The position numbers and the translations under genes are program-made. A DNA stretch of 64,000 nucleotides from Deinococcus fonticola (GTDB lineage Bacteria > Deinococcota > Deinococci > Deinococcales > Deinococcaceae). Location: the NCBI RefSeq assembly GCF_004634215.1, contig NZ_SMMH01000020.1, positions 5,892 through 69,891 on the forward strand. Direction: 5' to 3'. The notes under the pieces were generated by a model. The model worked only from the letters and a program-made list of their open reading frames with translations, was not told the DNA's origin and made no database searches. Position 1 is the stretch's first letter. The number at the start of each line of letters is the position of its first letter. Positions 12,122-21,849 of this stretch are shown here, in pieces.

Positions 12122-13071
12122 GCCGCCCACCCGAAAAGCCCCGCAAAACAGCGAAGAAAAGCAGGCCGAGCAGCACAAAACGCCCCGCTGAACGCCGTGC
12201 AGAACGCCGGACGACGGGCGCTGACCTGCTGGCCCTGCTGGTGGTGGGCATCACGATCGCCCTGGCTGCCTGCAACCGCAACGACCGGCGCACACCACCT
12301 GAGCCGGATCTGGCCGGCAGCCTCACCGTGCGTTTTCTGGATGTCGGGCAGGGAGACGCCGTGCTGATCCGCAGTCCCGAGGGCAAAACGCTGCTGGTCG
12401 ACGGTGGGCGCAGCACCACGCGCATGGCCGAGCACATGCGCAAGTACCAGATCGACAAGATCGACCTGATGGTCGCCACTCACGCCGACGCCGACCACAT
12501 CGCCGGACTGGTCGAGGCGGCGGGGGCGAAGCCCACTTATTTCATCAACAACGGTCTGGCCGGCACCACCCAGACGTGGGAGCGGCTGGTCAGCGCCCTG
12601 CAAAGCGCCGGCACCACTTTTCAGAAAGCGAACAATCAGGTGTTCAACCTGGGCAGCGCCAGGGTCAGCATCATCGCCCCGCCCGCCGGCATGGGCGACG
12701 ACCAGAACGAGAACAGCGTCGGCGTGCGCGTCGACTTCGGGAAATTCCACGCCCTGATGACCGGCGACTCCGAGAAACCCGAAACGACCGCCTGGTTAAG
12801 CCAGAACCGGCCCGAAATCGAAGGCCCCATTCAGGTGTACAAGAGCATCCACCACGGCGCGGCCAATGGCGACCACCAGGCCTGGCTGACCCGCGTCCGC
12901 CCGCAGAATGTGGTGATCAGCGTCGGCTCGAACACCTACGGCCACCCCACCCAGACCGCCCTCGACCTGTACGCCGCCAACGGCGTGAACATCTACCGCA
13001 CCGACGAACTCGGTACCGTTACCTTTACCGGCAAGGCGGACGGCACGTACAAGGTCAATACCGAACGGTAA
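12118..13071 (+). CDS. ComEC/Rec2-like metallo-beta-lactamase fold protein
   Basis: A 317-residue protein. After a basic, disordered N-terminus there is a hydrophobic segment ending ALAAC, so it may be a lipoprotein or a single-pass membrane protein. The rest is a ComEC-type MBL domain: VRFLDVGQGDAVLI, LLVDGG, the metal motif THADADH and SIHHGA, then SVGSNTYGHPT and IYRTDELGTV near the end. In ComEC this domain is linked to DNA uptake; stand-alone secreted forms may be extracellular nucleases or phosphodiesterases. It is coupled to DUF3006 by a 4-nt GTGA overlap. Confidence 0.85.
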   Translation: MSRPPEKPRKTAKKSRPSSTKRPAERRAERRTTGADLLALLVVGITIALAACNRNDRRTPPEPDLAGSLTVRFLDVGQGDAVLIRSPEGKTLLVDGGRSTTRMAEHMRKYQIDKIDLMVATHADADHIAGLVEAAGAKPTYFINNGLAGTTQTWERLVSALQSAGTTFQKANNQVFNLGSARVSIIAPPAGMGDDQNENSVGVRVDFGKFHALMTGDSEKPETTAWLSQNRPEIEGPIQVYKSIHHGAANGDHQAWLTRVRPQNVVISVGSNTYGHPTQTALDLYAANGVNIYRTDELGTVTFTGKADGTYKVNTER

Positions 13072-13143
13072 GCGGGCAGGGGCCAGGAGCGAGAGAAAAA
13101 CAGGCCGAGGCTGAATGCGGCGGTTGGTACGCCCGTCAAGTGC

Positions 13144-14163
13144 TCACCGCTTCTCCAGCGCCAGTTCCACCAGTCTCGCCACCAGTTCACCGTAACTGAG
13201 GCCGGCAGCCTCGAACAGTTTGGGGTACATGCTGGTGGTGGTGAAGCCGGGCATGGTGTTGACCTCGTTCAGCAGCACCTCGCCCGTTTCGGCGACGTAG
13301 AAGAAGTCCACGCGGGCCAGCCCGGCGCAGTCCAGGGCTTTGAAGGCTTTCAGGGCCAGTTCGCGGATGTTTTCGGCCACTTCACCCGGAATGCGGGCGG
13401 GAATGTGCATCTGGGCGACGCCCTCGGTGTATTTCGTCTCGTAATCGTAGAAGTCGGCGTCGAAACTCAGTTCGCCCACCGGGCTGGCGATGGGTGCGTC
13501 ATTCCCCAGGATGCCCACCTCCACCTCGCGGGGCTTGTGGCTGGTCATGGCCTCCACGATCACGCGGCGATCCAGGCTGAAGGCCAGCTCGAAGGCCCTG
13601 TCCATCTCGCCTTCGTTATGCACCTTGCTGATGCCCACGCTGGAACCCAGGTTGGCGGGCTTCACGAAGAAGGGGAAGCCCAGCTTCACCGCTTCGTCCT
13701 TCACGCCCTGCGGATTCTGCTGCCAGTCGCGGCGCAGCGCCAGTTGCCACGCCACCTGCGGAATGCCCACCGCTGCCAGCACCTGCTTGGTCATGACCTT
13801 GTCCATGCTGACCGACGACCCCAGCACGCCGCTGCCCACGAAAGGAATCCCGGCCAGCGTCAACAACCCCTGAATGGTGCCGTCCTCACCCATTGGGCCG
13901 TGGAGCAGCGGAAACACGGCGTCATACCCCTCGGCGCTCGCCGCACGGTGCAGCACCAGATCACCGCCCGGTGCGGATTTCCCCGTTTCCAGCGCCCGTG
14001 TCGTTTCCGTCGGTGGCAGCCAGCGCCCCTGCTTGCTGATCACCACCGGCGTCACATCGAAGCGCTCGCGCGGCAACGCCCCCAGCACGCTCCGGGCGCT
14101 CATCAGACTGACCTCATGCTCGCCCGACTGACCGCCTGCCAGCAGCAAAATCCTCTTCTTCAC
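13144..14163 (-). CDS. ddl: D-alanine--D-alanine ligase
   Basis: A 339-residue ATP-grasp ligase that makes the D-Ala-D-Ala dipeptide for peptidoglycan. Motifs: [18 protein letters not shown] at the N-terminus, [34 protein letters not shown], and the metal-binding end [20 protein letters not shown] start at GTG 14163 ([11 protein letters not shown]), the usual family start; the frame is open 13 codons further upstream without added homology. CATACT lies 8 nt before this GTG. It stands alone on the minus strand. Confidence 0.95.
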   Translation of the reverse strand: MKKRILLLAGGQSGEHEVSLMSARSVLGALPRERFDVTPVVISKQGRWLPPTETTRALETGKSAPGGDLVLHRAASAEGYDAVFPLLHGPMGEDGTIQGLLTLAGIPFVGSGVLGSSVSMDKVMTKQVLAAVGIPQVAWQLALRRDWQQNPQGVKDEAVKLGFPFFVKPANLGSSVGISKVHNEGEMDRAFELAFSLDRRVIVEAMTSHKPREVEVGILGNDAPIASPVGELSFDADFYDYETKYTEGVAQMHIPARIPGEVAENIRELALKAFKALDCAGLARVDFFYVAETGEVLLNEVNTMPGFTTTSMYPKLFEAAGLSYGELVARLVELALEKR

Positions 14164-14239
14164 AAGCACGCAGTATGCCACGCAGGGCCAGACGGTGAAC
14201 AAGGCGAGTTCGCCCGGTCAGGCAGAACCAGTCACCCGG

Positions 14240-14641
14240 TCAGCGCTCGCGTAAACGCCTCACTTCCTTCACGACATCCATGAGGTACTGAAGCACCAGC
14301 TGCACGGCTTCGGCGCGGTCGCCGACCTGGGCCGCTTCGGGGCTGCGTCCGGCGGGGCCGACCATGAACACGGAACGGCTGGAGCTGGTGTGGCCCGCCA
14401 CGGTAATGCCGACTTCCTGCACGTTGCAGTTCTCGGGAAAGGTGATCAGGAAGGTGTTCGTGGCATTCTCGCTGAGGCGTGTCCACTCGCCCTGCACGGT
14501 GATGCGGCCATCCTCGGCTTCCACCTGCTCCTGCACGGTCTTCATGACGTCCTCCACGAAAGTCTGGTCGGTCTGTTCGCGCTCCAATTGCCGCAGGTGC
14601 GCGTCACGGGAGACGGCCACGATTTCGCTGAAATTCACCAT
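14240..14641 (-). CDS. hypothetical protein, conserved-looking
   Basis: A 133-residue soluble protein with alternating helices and strands (VMKTVQEQVEAEDGRITVQGEW..., then TFLITFPENCNVQEVGITVAGHT) and a basic C-terminus (VVKEVRRLRER). I recognise no family. ATG 14641 is chosen because TAGAGT (14654-14649) ends 7 nt before it. It is divergent from ispG: the two -10 boxes lie only 12 bp apart back to back. Confidence 0.6.
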   Translation of the reverse strand: MVNFSEIVAVSRDAHLRQLEREQTDQTFVEDVMKTVQEQVEAEDGRITVQGEWTRLSENATNTFLITFPENCNVQEVGITVAGHTSSSRSVFMVGPAGRSPEAAQVGDRAEAVQLVLQYLMDVVKEVRRLRER

Positions 14642-14648
14642 GCACAAG

Positions 14649-14672
14649 ACTCTAGCGTCGCCGCACTACACT
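14649..14672. promoter_or_regulatory. divergent -10 boxes, hypothetical gene and ispG
   Basis: Minus-strand TAGAGT (14654-14649) and plus-strand TACACT (14667-14672), each 7 nt from its start codon. The upstream regions of the two promoters must overlap, each extending into the other gene. Confidence 0.5.
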
Positions 14673-14679
14673 GGGAGGC

Positions 14680-15899
<1,220 letters not shown>

Positions 15900-15900
<1 letters not shown>

Positions 15901-16301
15901 TGGCCATTTGGGGGTATGGCAGTTTCGACAACGACAGCGCCAGGGACTTCACGGCGGAAGTCGTTCAGGACGGGGAGGTCGCCTTGCGTGAGGCCTTCGA
16001 GGTGGTGCTTGACCCGGACATGGATTATGTCGAGGTCGAGGAAGGTGCGCGGGCGCTGGCGGCGGCTGAAATTCTTGCCGCTGTGCTGACGGGCGACACG
16101 CAACGCCTCACCGATGCGGGGCTAAGGTCCTGGGTTCAGAATGCCGATAAGACCAGCCCCAGTGACCTGCGGGGCCTCGCGGCGGAAGCGCTGAACCGGG
16201 TTCTGGCACCGGAAAGTGAACTGCCGGAACAGTGGGAAGACACCGCGGATAGCGGGGCCTGGCTCTCGGACGTGCAACGCCTGCGCTCAACCCTCGGCTA
16301 A
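15900..16301 (+). CDS. DUF4259 domain protein
   Basis: A 133-residue protein starting MAIWGYGSFDNDSARDF, the hallmark opening of DUF4259. An acidic region with LAAAEILAAVLTG follows and a tail with AEALNRVLAPESELPEQWEDT. The function of the family is unknown. ATG 15900 shares its A with the ispG TGA, so it is translated from the ispG message. Its 3' end overlaps the convergent dusA gene by 15 bp. Confidence 0.8.
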
Positions 16302-17291
16302 AACGGGTTCCTGCACGCCCCGGAAAGGCTCCAGGGCTTCTTGCACCACTTCCAGCCCCGCGCCGGGTTTGTGCCCCTGCTCGCTCAGGGTGCGCTTGAA
16401 ATGGCGTGCGCCGGGTTGACCCGCGAACAGCCCCAGCGTGTGCTTCATCATGCGATTTAAGGGCTGTCCGGCGGCCAGTTGCTCCGCCACGTAGGGCAGG
16501 AACGCCTCAATGGCCTCCAGCCGCGACACGGGCGGCACATTCTCACCGAAGATGTCGCGGTCGGCCGCCGAGAGAACAAAAGGCTCCTGATAAGCTGCCC
16601 GGCCGATCATCACGCCGTCCGCCCAAGTCAGGGCCTCCTGCGCCTGCTCAACCGTTTGGATGCCGCCGTTCAGCACGATGGTCAGGTGCGGGAAGTCCGC
16701 TTTCACGCGCTCGACCACGTCGTACCGCAGGGGCGGAATCTCGCGGTTTTCCTTCGGGGACAGGCCGCTCAGCCACGCTTTGCGGGCGTGCACGATGAAC
16801 GTCTCGCAGCCCGCCGCTTCCACTGTGCGGATGAAGTGCGTCAGGTGCTCGTAACTGTCGAGGTCGTCGATGCCGATGCGGTGCTTCACCGTCACGGGCA
16901 GAGATGTGGCGGCCTTCATGGCTTCCACCGCCCGCGCCACCACGTCCGGCGTTCCCATCAGGCACGCGCCGAAATGGCCGCTGCTCACGCGGTCACTGGG
17001 GCAGCCGCAGTTCAGGTTGACCTCGTCGTACCCGTAGTCTGTGGCCATACGGGTGCATTCCGCCAGGGCCGCCGCGTCACTGCCGCCCAGTTGCAGGGCC
17101 AGCGGGTGCTCCACGTCGCTGAAGCCCAGGTGCCGCTCGCGGTCACCGTGCAGGATGGCGCCCGTCGTCACCATCTCCGTGTAAAGAAGCGTCTGTTTCG
17201 TCAACGTGCGGTGGAACACGCGGCAGTGCCTGTCCGTCCAATCCATCATCGGCGCGACGGACAGGGTGTAGGGGGGCAGGGCGCGAATCAT
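16287..17291 (-). CDS. dusA: tRNA-dihydrouridine synthase (DusA type)
   Basis: A 334-residue FMN enzyme that reduces uridines in the tRNA D-loop. Motifs: SVAPMMDWTDRHCR at the start, YTEMVTTGAILHGD, LQLGGSD, the catalytic Cys in VNLNCGCPSDRV, VKHRIGIDD, IVHARKAWL, LNGGI and GVMIGRAAY. The DWTDRHCR opening and overall length favour DusA over DusB/C. TAAACT lies 8 nt before the ATG. It converges with the DUF4259 gene. Confidence 0.93.
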   Translation of the reverse strand: MIRALPPYTLSVAPMMDWTDRHCRVFHRTLTKQTLLYTEMVTTGAILHGDRERHLGFSDVEHPLALQLGGSDAAALAECTRMATDYGYDEVNLNCGCPSDRVSSGHFGACLMGTPDVVARAVEAMKAATSLPVTVKHRIGIDDLDSYEHLTHFIRTVEAAGCETFIVHARKAWLSGLSPKENREIPPLRYDVVERVKADFPHLTIVLNGGIQTVEQAQEALTWADGVMIGRAAYQEPFVLSAADRDIFGENVPPVSRLEAIEAFLPYVAEQLAAGQPLNRMMKHTLGLFAGQPGARHFKRTLSEQGHKPGAGLEVVQEALEPFRGVQEPVLAEG

Positions 17292-17370
17292 AACGAAGCA
17301 GTTTACAAGGAAACAAACCAGAGAGAAACCGCGTCAACTCACGAAAGTCAACGCGGCAAAACAGGCAAGT

Positions 17371-17580
17371 TCAGCGTTTAGGAATGGCGTCCCCGGCATC
17401 AAAAGTCGTGCCGCTGCCGTCTGGGTCTAGGGTGTCCTCGGGCACTGGGCCGCTGTCTGCGGTGCTGCCCCCCGTGGGCGTATTAACGCGTCCGCTTTCG
17501 GATTCGTCGTAATGGCCGCTGCGGTCACTCATTTCATTGCCTGCATCTTCGGGCAACCCTGTTTTCTTGGGGTCAGTCAT
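17371..17580 (-). CDS. small disordered hydrophilic protein
   Basis: A 69-residue protein rich in Asp, Gly, Ser, Thr and Pro with no hydrophobic core. It is probably intrinsically disordered. A TAACCT -10 (17591-17586) ends 5 nt before the ATG, which supports expression. No family is recognised. Short acidic hydrophilic proteins are sometimes linked to desiccation tolerance, but nothing here shows that role. Confidence 0.5.
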   Translation of the reverse strand: MTDPKKTGLPEDAGNEMSDRSGHYDESESGRVNTPTGGSTADSGPVPEDTLDPDGSGTTFDAGDAIPKR

Positions 17581-17631
17581 GCCCCAGGTTAGGCAGTGCG
17601 GCGTGGCCAGGGGTGAGTGAGAGCTTCAGCA

Positions 17632-17663
17632 AAAGCAGCGGCTTAACGAGGCTTAGGGCCGCT
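17632..17663 (-). terminator. possible terminator of GNAT gene
   Basis: AGCGGC (17637-17642) / GCCGCT (17658-17663), 15-nt loop; on the minus strand it is followed by TTTTGC, 10 bp past the acetyltransferase stop. Confidence 0.5.
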
Positions 17664-17672
17664 TACAATCAA

Positions 17673-18182
17673 TCAAATGGCCCATTGTTCCTCTCCATCG
17701 ACCCTCTCGCCTGTCCTGTGCATTTCCAGACGCTTCGCAATCCTGATGGAAGCCACATTCTCGGGGTTGATATTGGCCCGCACAGTACGGATTTGTTGCT
17801 TGAGCAACCACCCGACCATGCCTAGCGCTGCCTCTGCTGCCCATCCGTGGCCCTGAAAAGGCTCACCAATGACCCACGCCACGTCCGCAATGAATTCGCC
17901 TTCGTTGACTTCTAGAGTGGCCTGCACGTACCCGATAGCCTGCCCGGAACTTTTTTCTCGAATAATCCACTTCAGCCAACCCTGAGTTTCGTCCGCTGAG
18001 TGCCCCCGGCTTTGACGGGCATAACGTGAAGTTAATTCCTCCAGCGAAGGCGGTTCTCCGCCCGTGAACGTGTACAGGTTCGGTGAGGAGAGAACGCCAA
18101 CCATCTCGGCGGCGTGTTCTTGCGTCAGGGGTTCCAACTCTAGATTGGGCGTTTCTATGGGTTGAGCCTGGGGCCAGTTCAT
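17673..18182 (-). CDS. GNAT family N-acetyltransferase (RimJ/RimL-like)
   Basis: A 169-residue protein. It shows the RimJ/RimL layout: LELEPLTQEHAAEM near the start, IGYVQATLEV, then the acetyl-CoA loop region WVIGEPFQGHGWAAEAALGMVGWLL and NPENVASIRIAKRLEM. The acceptor may be a ribosomal protein N-terminus or a small molecule. It lies 16 bp after the helicase gene on the same strand and is probably cotranscribed with it. GAGGATG precedes the ATG as a possible ribosome-binding site. Confidence 0.85.
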   Translation of the reverse strand: MNWPQAQPIETPNLELEPLTQEHAAEMVGVLSSPNLYTFTGGEPPSLEELTSRYARQSRGHSADETQGWLKWIIREKSSGQAIGYVQATLEVNEGEFIADVAWVIGEPFQGHGWAAEAALGMVGWLLKQQIRTVRANINPENVASIRIAKRLEMHRTGERVDGEEQWAI

Positions 18183-18198
18183 CGGGTCATCCTCACTT

Positions 18199-20352
18199 TT
18201 ACCGCACCAGTTCGTGCATTTCCCCGGCGCTGGTCAGGGCGAGCCAGTGCAGGGCGCGGCTGGCGGCGACGTACAGCAGGCGGCGTTCGTACTCCACGGC
18301 ATTGTCGTAGGTCTGTTCGTTGGCCCCGGCGACGATGGCGGCGCTGAATTCCAGTCCCTTGGCCAGGTTCACGGGCAGGATCACCAGCCCGCCCTTGTAG
18401 CGGTGCTCCTGGGTGGTGATGGGCTGGGCGTCGGTGTCGAACTCGCGCAGTTCCTCGCTGAGGCGGTCGGCGTCGGCGGCGCGGCGCGTGACGATGGCAA
18501 TGTTGGTGTGTCCGGCGGCGCGGGCGTCCTTCACGGCCTGGGCAATCAGGGGGCGTTCATCGGCCTGCCCGCTGTAGCGTTGCACTTCCGGGCCGTCGCG
18601 GTCTACGCCTCTGACGTCGGCGGCGCGGTTGTACGTGCTGGCAATGCGTGCGCCCAGCCCCGTAATCTGCCGGGTAGAGCGGAAGGTGCGACTCAGGGTC
18701 AGCACTTGCGCTCCGGACAGTTGCTCCTGCACGGCTTCCCAGCTACTCGGCCCCTTGTACCCGTGCATGCCCTGGTTCAAGTCGCCCAGCGCGGTGATGT
18801 GCCCGGTGCGGGCGGCACGTTGCAGGAGCGCGTACAGCAGGGGCGAGTAGTCCTGCGCTTCGTCCAGCACCACGTGATCGAAGGGTTCCAGGGTGCGCCC
18901 CACGACCCGCCCGATGCCCCCGGTGAAGGCTTGCACGGCCAGCATCAGCGGGAGTTCAGTCACGTCCGCGTGGGCGCGGCGCGGCGCAGGAATGCCCGAA
19001 AGTGGGTCGGCCAGCAGCAGGCGGATTTCCTTCTCGGTCAGCAGGCCGCTGGCGCCCAGCGCCGCCTGATCGGTGAGGAGGCGCCGGGCCTCGGTGACGG
19101 GCGTGGTGCTGGCGAAAATGCGGCCCAGCAGCGTGGTGAACGGCGTGGAGAGTTGCCGCTGGGCGCTGATTTCCTCGTTTTCAGGGACGTTCAGTTGCGC
19201 GAGGGCCTGTTCTTCCAGCAAGCGGCGGTAACCGGCGCGGTACCCGTCGAGCGGGTCGGCGGCGAACACGTCGTGCAGCAGGCCGAACAGTTGCGCCTCG
19301 GTAAACGTGACGGTCTGCGGGTCGCGCCCGCGCACTTCCACTCGTTCGCTGAAACTCTGGCCCTGGATGGCGGCGTTGAACTTGTTCCACAGGTGGGTGC
19401 GCACCACGTCCAGCATTCGCGCATCTCCAAGTAATTTGGCTTTGCGCCACGCCAGCGCCCGCCGGGCATTGTCGGAGTCGGTCAGCAGCAGGGTCAGGGT
19501 GCGGTCCGTGACCTCCAGTTTTTCCAGGCCCAGCAGGCCGGTGATCCACGTTTCCGGGGTAGTGACCACCACGCCCTGCAACTCCAGTTCCGGCAGGATT
19601 CGCGCCGCGTAAGCCGCCAGTACCCGGTTGGGCATCAAGACCATGCACGCTTCGGGCCGCGCCTGGTGAATGCCCCGGTCACGGTTCGTCATCCAGGCCA
19701 GGCGGTGAAAGCCGATGGTGGTTTTCCCGCTTCCCGCCGCGCCCTGAATAATCACGGGCGTGCCGGCGGGGTAACGCATGGCCTCGTTCTGCTCGGGTTG
19801 CAGCGTCTCCACCACGTCGCGCATGCCGGCCGTGCTCTGCTCCTGCAGGCGGCGCAGCAGCACTTCCTCGCGCCCGCCGGTGTCGCCGCCCTGCTCGTCG
19901 TCGTACAGGTCGGTCACGCGCAGCAGGTGCTTGTGCGCCACGTCCAGTTGCCGCCGCCGCTTGATGACCCCCTGACCGCCACGCCGGGGTGTCCAGCCCA
20001 GCGCGTCCGAGTAGAACAGGCTGCCCACCTCGGACTCCCAGCTGACGACGCTGTGCGCGCCTTTGGTATCCAGAAAAGCGTGCTTGCCGATGTAAAGTGT
20101 CTGCTCACGCCCGCCCACCCGCACCTTCAGGCTCCCGAAGTAAGGCTGATGAACGTGCACACTCAGCATGGCCGCGTGTTCCTCGGAGGTGTCCGCCATC
20201 GTCACGCTCGTTTCCAGGTCGGCCCCGGTGTTCCGATCCCGGTCTTCCCAGAACTCGATCTGACGGATCATCGCCGCGACCGTCTCGGTTAAATGCTCGC
20301 TTTCAACCTCAAAATCAGGGTGAACTTTCTGGGGGCGTTCCGCAACAGACAT
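18199..20352 (-). CDS. HelD-like UvrD/Rep superfamily 1 helicase
   Basis: A 717-residue protein. A charged N-terminal region (residues about 1-190) precedes Walker A GAAGSGKTTIGFHRLAW, as in helicase IV/HelD proteins. Other motifs are VVLDEAQDYSPL (Walker B), LSRTFRST, a 1A-like region and a C-terminal LAKGLEF / AASRALHWL pair. HelD proteins either unwind DNA or remove and recycle stalled RNA polymerase, and a Deinococcus radiodurans helicase IV homologue is known. The long insert between motifs Ia and II fits that family. The gene is upstream of a GNAT gene. Confidence 0.85.
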   Translation of the reverse strand: MSVAERPQKVHPDFEVESEHLTETVAAMIRQIEFWEDRDRNTGADLETSVTMADTSEEHAAMLSVHVHQPYFGSLKVRVGGREQTLYIGKHAFLDTKGAHSVVSWESEVGSLFYSDALGWTPRRGGQGVIKRRRQLDVAHKHLLRVTDLYDDEQGGDTGGREEVLLRRLQEQSTAGMRDVVETLQPEQNEAMRYPAGTPVIIQGAAGSGKTTIGFHRLAWMTNRDRGIHQARPEACMVLMPNRVLAAYAARILPELELQGVVVTTPETWITGLLGLEKLEVTDRTLTLLLTDSDNARRALAWRKAKLLGDARMLDVVRTHLWNKFNAAIQGQSFSERVEVRGRDPQTVTFTEAQLFGLLHDVFAADPLDGYRAGYRRLLEEQALAQLNVPENEEISAQRQLSTPFTTLLGRIFASTTPVTEARRLLTDQAALGASGLLTEKEIRLLLADPLSGIPAPRRAHADVTELPLMLAVQAFTGGIGRVVGRTLEPFDHVVLDEAQDYSPLLYALLQRAARTGHITALGDLNQGMHGYKGPSSWEAVQEQLSGAQVLTLSRTFRSTRQITGLGARIASTYNRAADVRGVDRDGPEVQRYSGQADERPLIAQAVKDARAAGHTNIAIVTRRAADADRLSEELREFDTDAQPITTQEHRYKGGLVILPVNLAKGLEFSAAIVAGANEQTYDNAVEYERRLLYVAASRALHWLALTSAGEMHELVR

Positions 20353-20425
20353 AACGAGAAGGGTAAAGCGTAAAGGCAGAAGGGTAAAGGGCCACCGGTT
20401 CCCGGCCCTCTGCTACCTTTCATCT

Positions 20426-21628
20426 GTGAGCCGCCCGAAGAACGTCAACGAGAAGAAGCAGAAGGTCAGGTTCTCCTGCGCGGCTGGGCGGGAGAAGGCC
20501 GCCCCGCTGGGGGAGGGCGCTTACGGGGATGTCCGCCCGGCCCTGCTGCCGCCGCGCCTGGATGGACTGCGGGCCCTGACGAAACCGGGCGTCCGGGGCT
20601 TCCCGGAGGTCGACGCGGCGCAGGCGCTGCTGGCGGGCACCCTGCGCAAAGATCGGGTCAAGGGCGAGGTGCTGGACCTGACGGCGATGGGCGGCCTGCT
20701 CGCCAGCCTGCCGGGCGTGACGTTGCGGGCAGTGGAGGGTTCCGCGCCCGCGCTGACGGTGTTGCGCGGCGCCGGTCTGGAACCGCAGGCGGCGGTGCCG
20801 GGCGACCCGTTGTCGGAACGCTGGCCGGAAAAGGCGAAAACGGTGGCGCTGGTGCTGGCGGGCGATCGGGGAAACGCCTACGCGCTCGCGCAGGTAGCCT
20901 GGGCGCACGCGAACACGCCCCCTGGCGGCACGCTTTACATCGCGGGCGACCGCGATAAAGGCTTCGACCGTTACGTCCGCGCGGCCGGAGCCGCCTTCGG
21001 CACGGGGGAAACAGTGGCGCGTGACGGCGGCATGCGCGTGGCGAAACTGGTGCGCCGTCCCGGCCCCACGCCGCCTCTGCCGCCCGCCGAGACTTACGAG
21101 GAAGACGGTCTGAAGGTCGTGGGCTTACCGGGGGTGTTCAGCGCCGCGAAACCGGACAGGGCGACCGCCCTGCTGCTGCGCGAGCTGGAGGGCCTGGACT
21201 TCAGCGGTCAAAGGGTGCTTGATCTGGGGTGCGGCACGGGCCTGATCGGCGCTTGGGCCGCAAAACGCGGGGCGGAGGTGACGCTGGTGGACGCCGACCT
21301 GCAAAGTGTCCGCAGCGCCCAGGCCACCCTGGATGCCAACGGTCTCGCCGGCGAGGTGCTTCACTCCGACGTCGGTGCCGAGCTCGGAGAGCGGCTGTTC
21401 GACGTGATTCTCACCAACCCTCCCTTTCATGTGGGGCGCGGTGTGGTGCTGGACGTGGCGCGGGAATTTATCGCCAGCGCGAACAAGCACCTCAAGCCCG
21501 GCGGCACGCTGTACGTCGTGGCGAATGAGCCGCTGCCCTACGAGAAACCTCTTGCCGACGTGGGGAACGTGGAGGAATGGGTACGTGAAGCGGGCTTCAA
21601 GGTCTTGAAAGTCAAGAAGCCTGAATAA
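20426..21628 (+). CDS. RsmC-like 16S rRNA guanine-N2 methyltransferase
   Basis: A 400-residue protein with two tandem Rossmann-type methyltransferase domains, as in RsmC/RlmG. The N-terminal domain is degenerate. The C-terminal domain holds VLDLGCGTGLIGAWAA (AdoMet loop), VTLVDAD and the target-base motif NPPF in ILTNPPFHVG. RsmC methylates G1207 of 16S rRNA; RlmG acts on 23S, so the exact site is inferred. The GTG start follows TACCTT (20414-20419) by 6 nt. The first 15 residues are Lys- and Asn-rich. Confidence 0.85.
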   Translation: MSRPKNVNEKKQKVRFSCAAGREKAAPLGEGAYGDVRPALLPPRLDGLRALTKPGVRGFPEVDAAQALLAGTLRKDRVKGEVLDLTAMGGLLASLPGVTLRAVEGSAPALTVLRGAGLEPQAAVPGDPLSERWPEKAKTVALVLAGDRGNAYALAQVAWAHANTPPGGTLYIAGDRDKGFDRYVRAAGAAFGTGETVARDGGMRVAKLVRRPGPTPPLPPAETYEEDGLKVVGLPGVFSAAKPDRATALLLRELEGLDFSGQRVLDLGCGTGLIGAWAAKRGAEVTLVDADLQSVRSAQATLDANGLAGEVLHSDVGAELGERLFDVILTNPPFHVGRGVVLDVAREFIASANKHLKPGGTLYVVANEPLPYEKPLADVGNVEEWVREAGFKVLKVKKPE

Positions 21629-21758
21629 AAGGGCACCTTTTCCTGGTTTCTATCGTATTCTGTGCTGTCCATACTGCCTTCTCCTCTTTCCTCGTCTTCA
21701 GCGCAGTGAGCCAACCCCTCTCCAAACCACCAATTTCGGCTAGTCCGTCCCTGTTTGC

Positions 21759-21764
21759 TAGACT
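21759..21764 (+). promoter_or_regulatory. -10 candidate for rpoD
   Basis: TAGACT at 21759-21764, predicting a leader of about 80 nt before the AGGAGG and ATG 21850. The -35 is weak. Confidence 0.4.
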
Positions 21765-21849
21765 GACGCGCTCCGGTCATGCCGTTCACCGCGCGGCGTG
21801 ACCCAAAGGATTCCCGTTCTCTTCACTTTTTTCTGTCGCAGGAGGCTGC

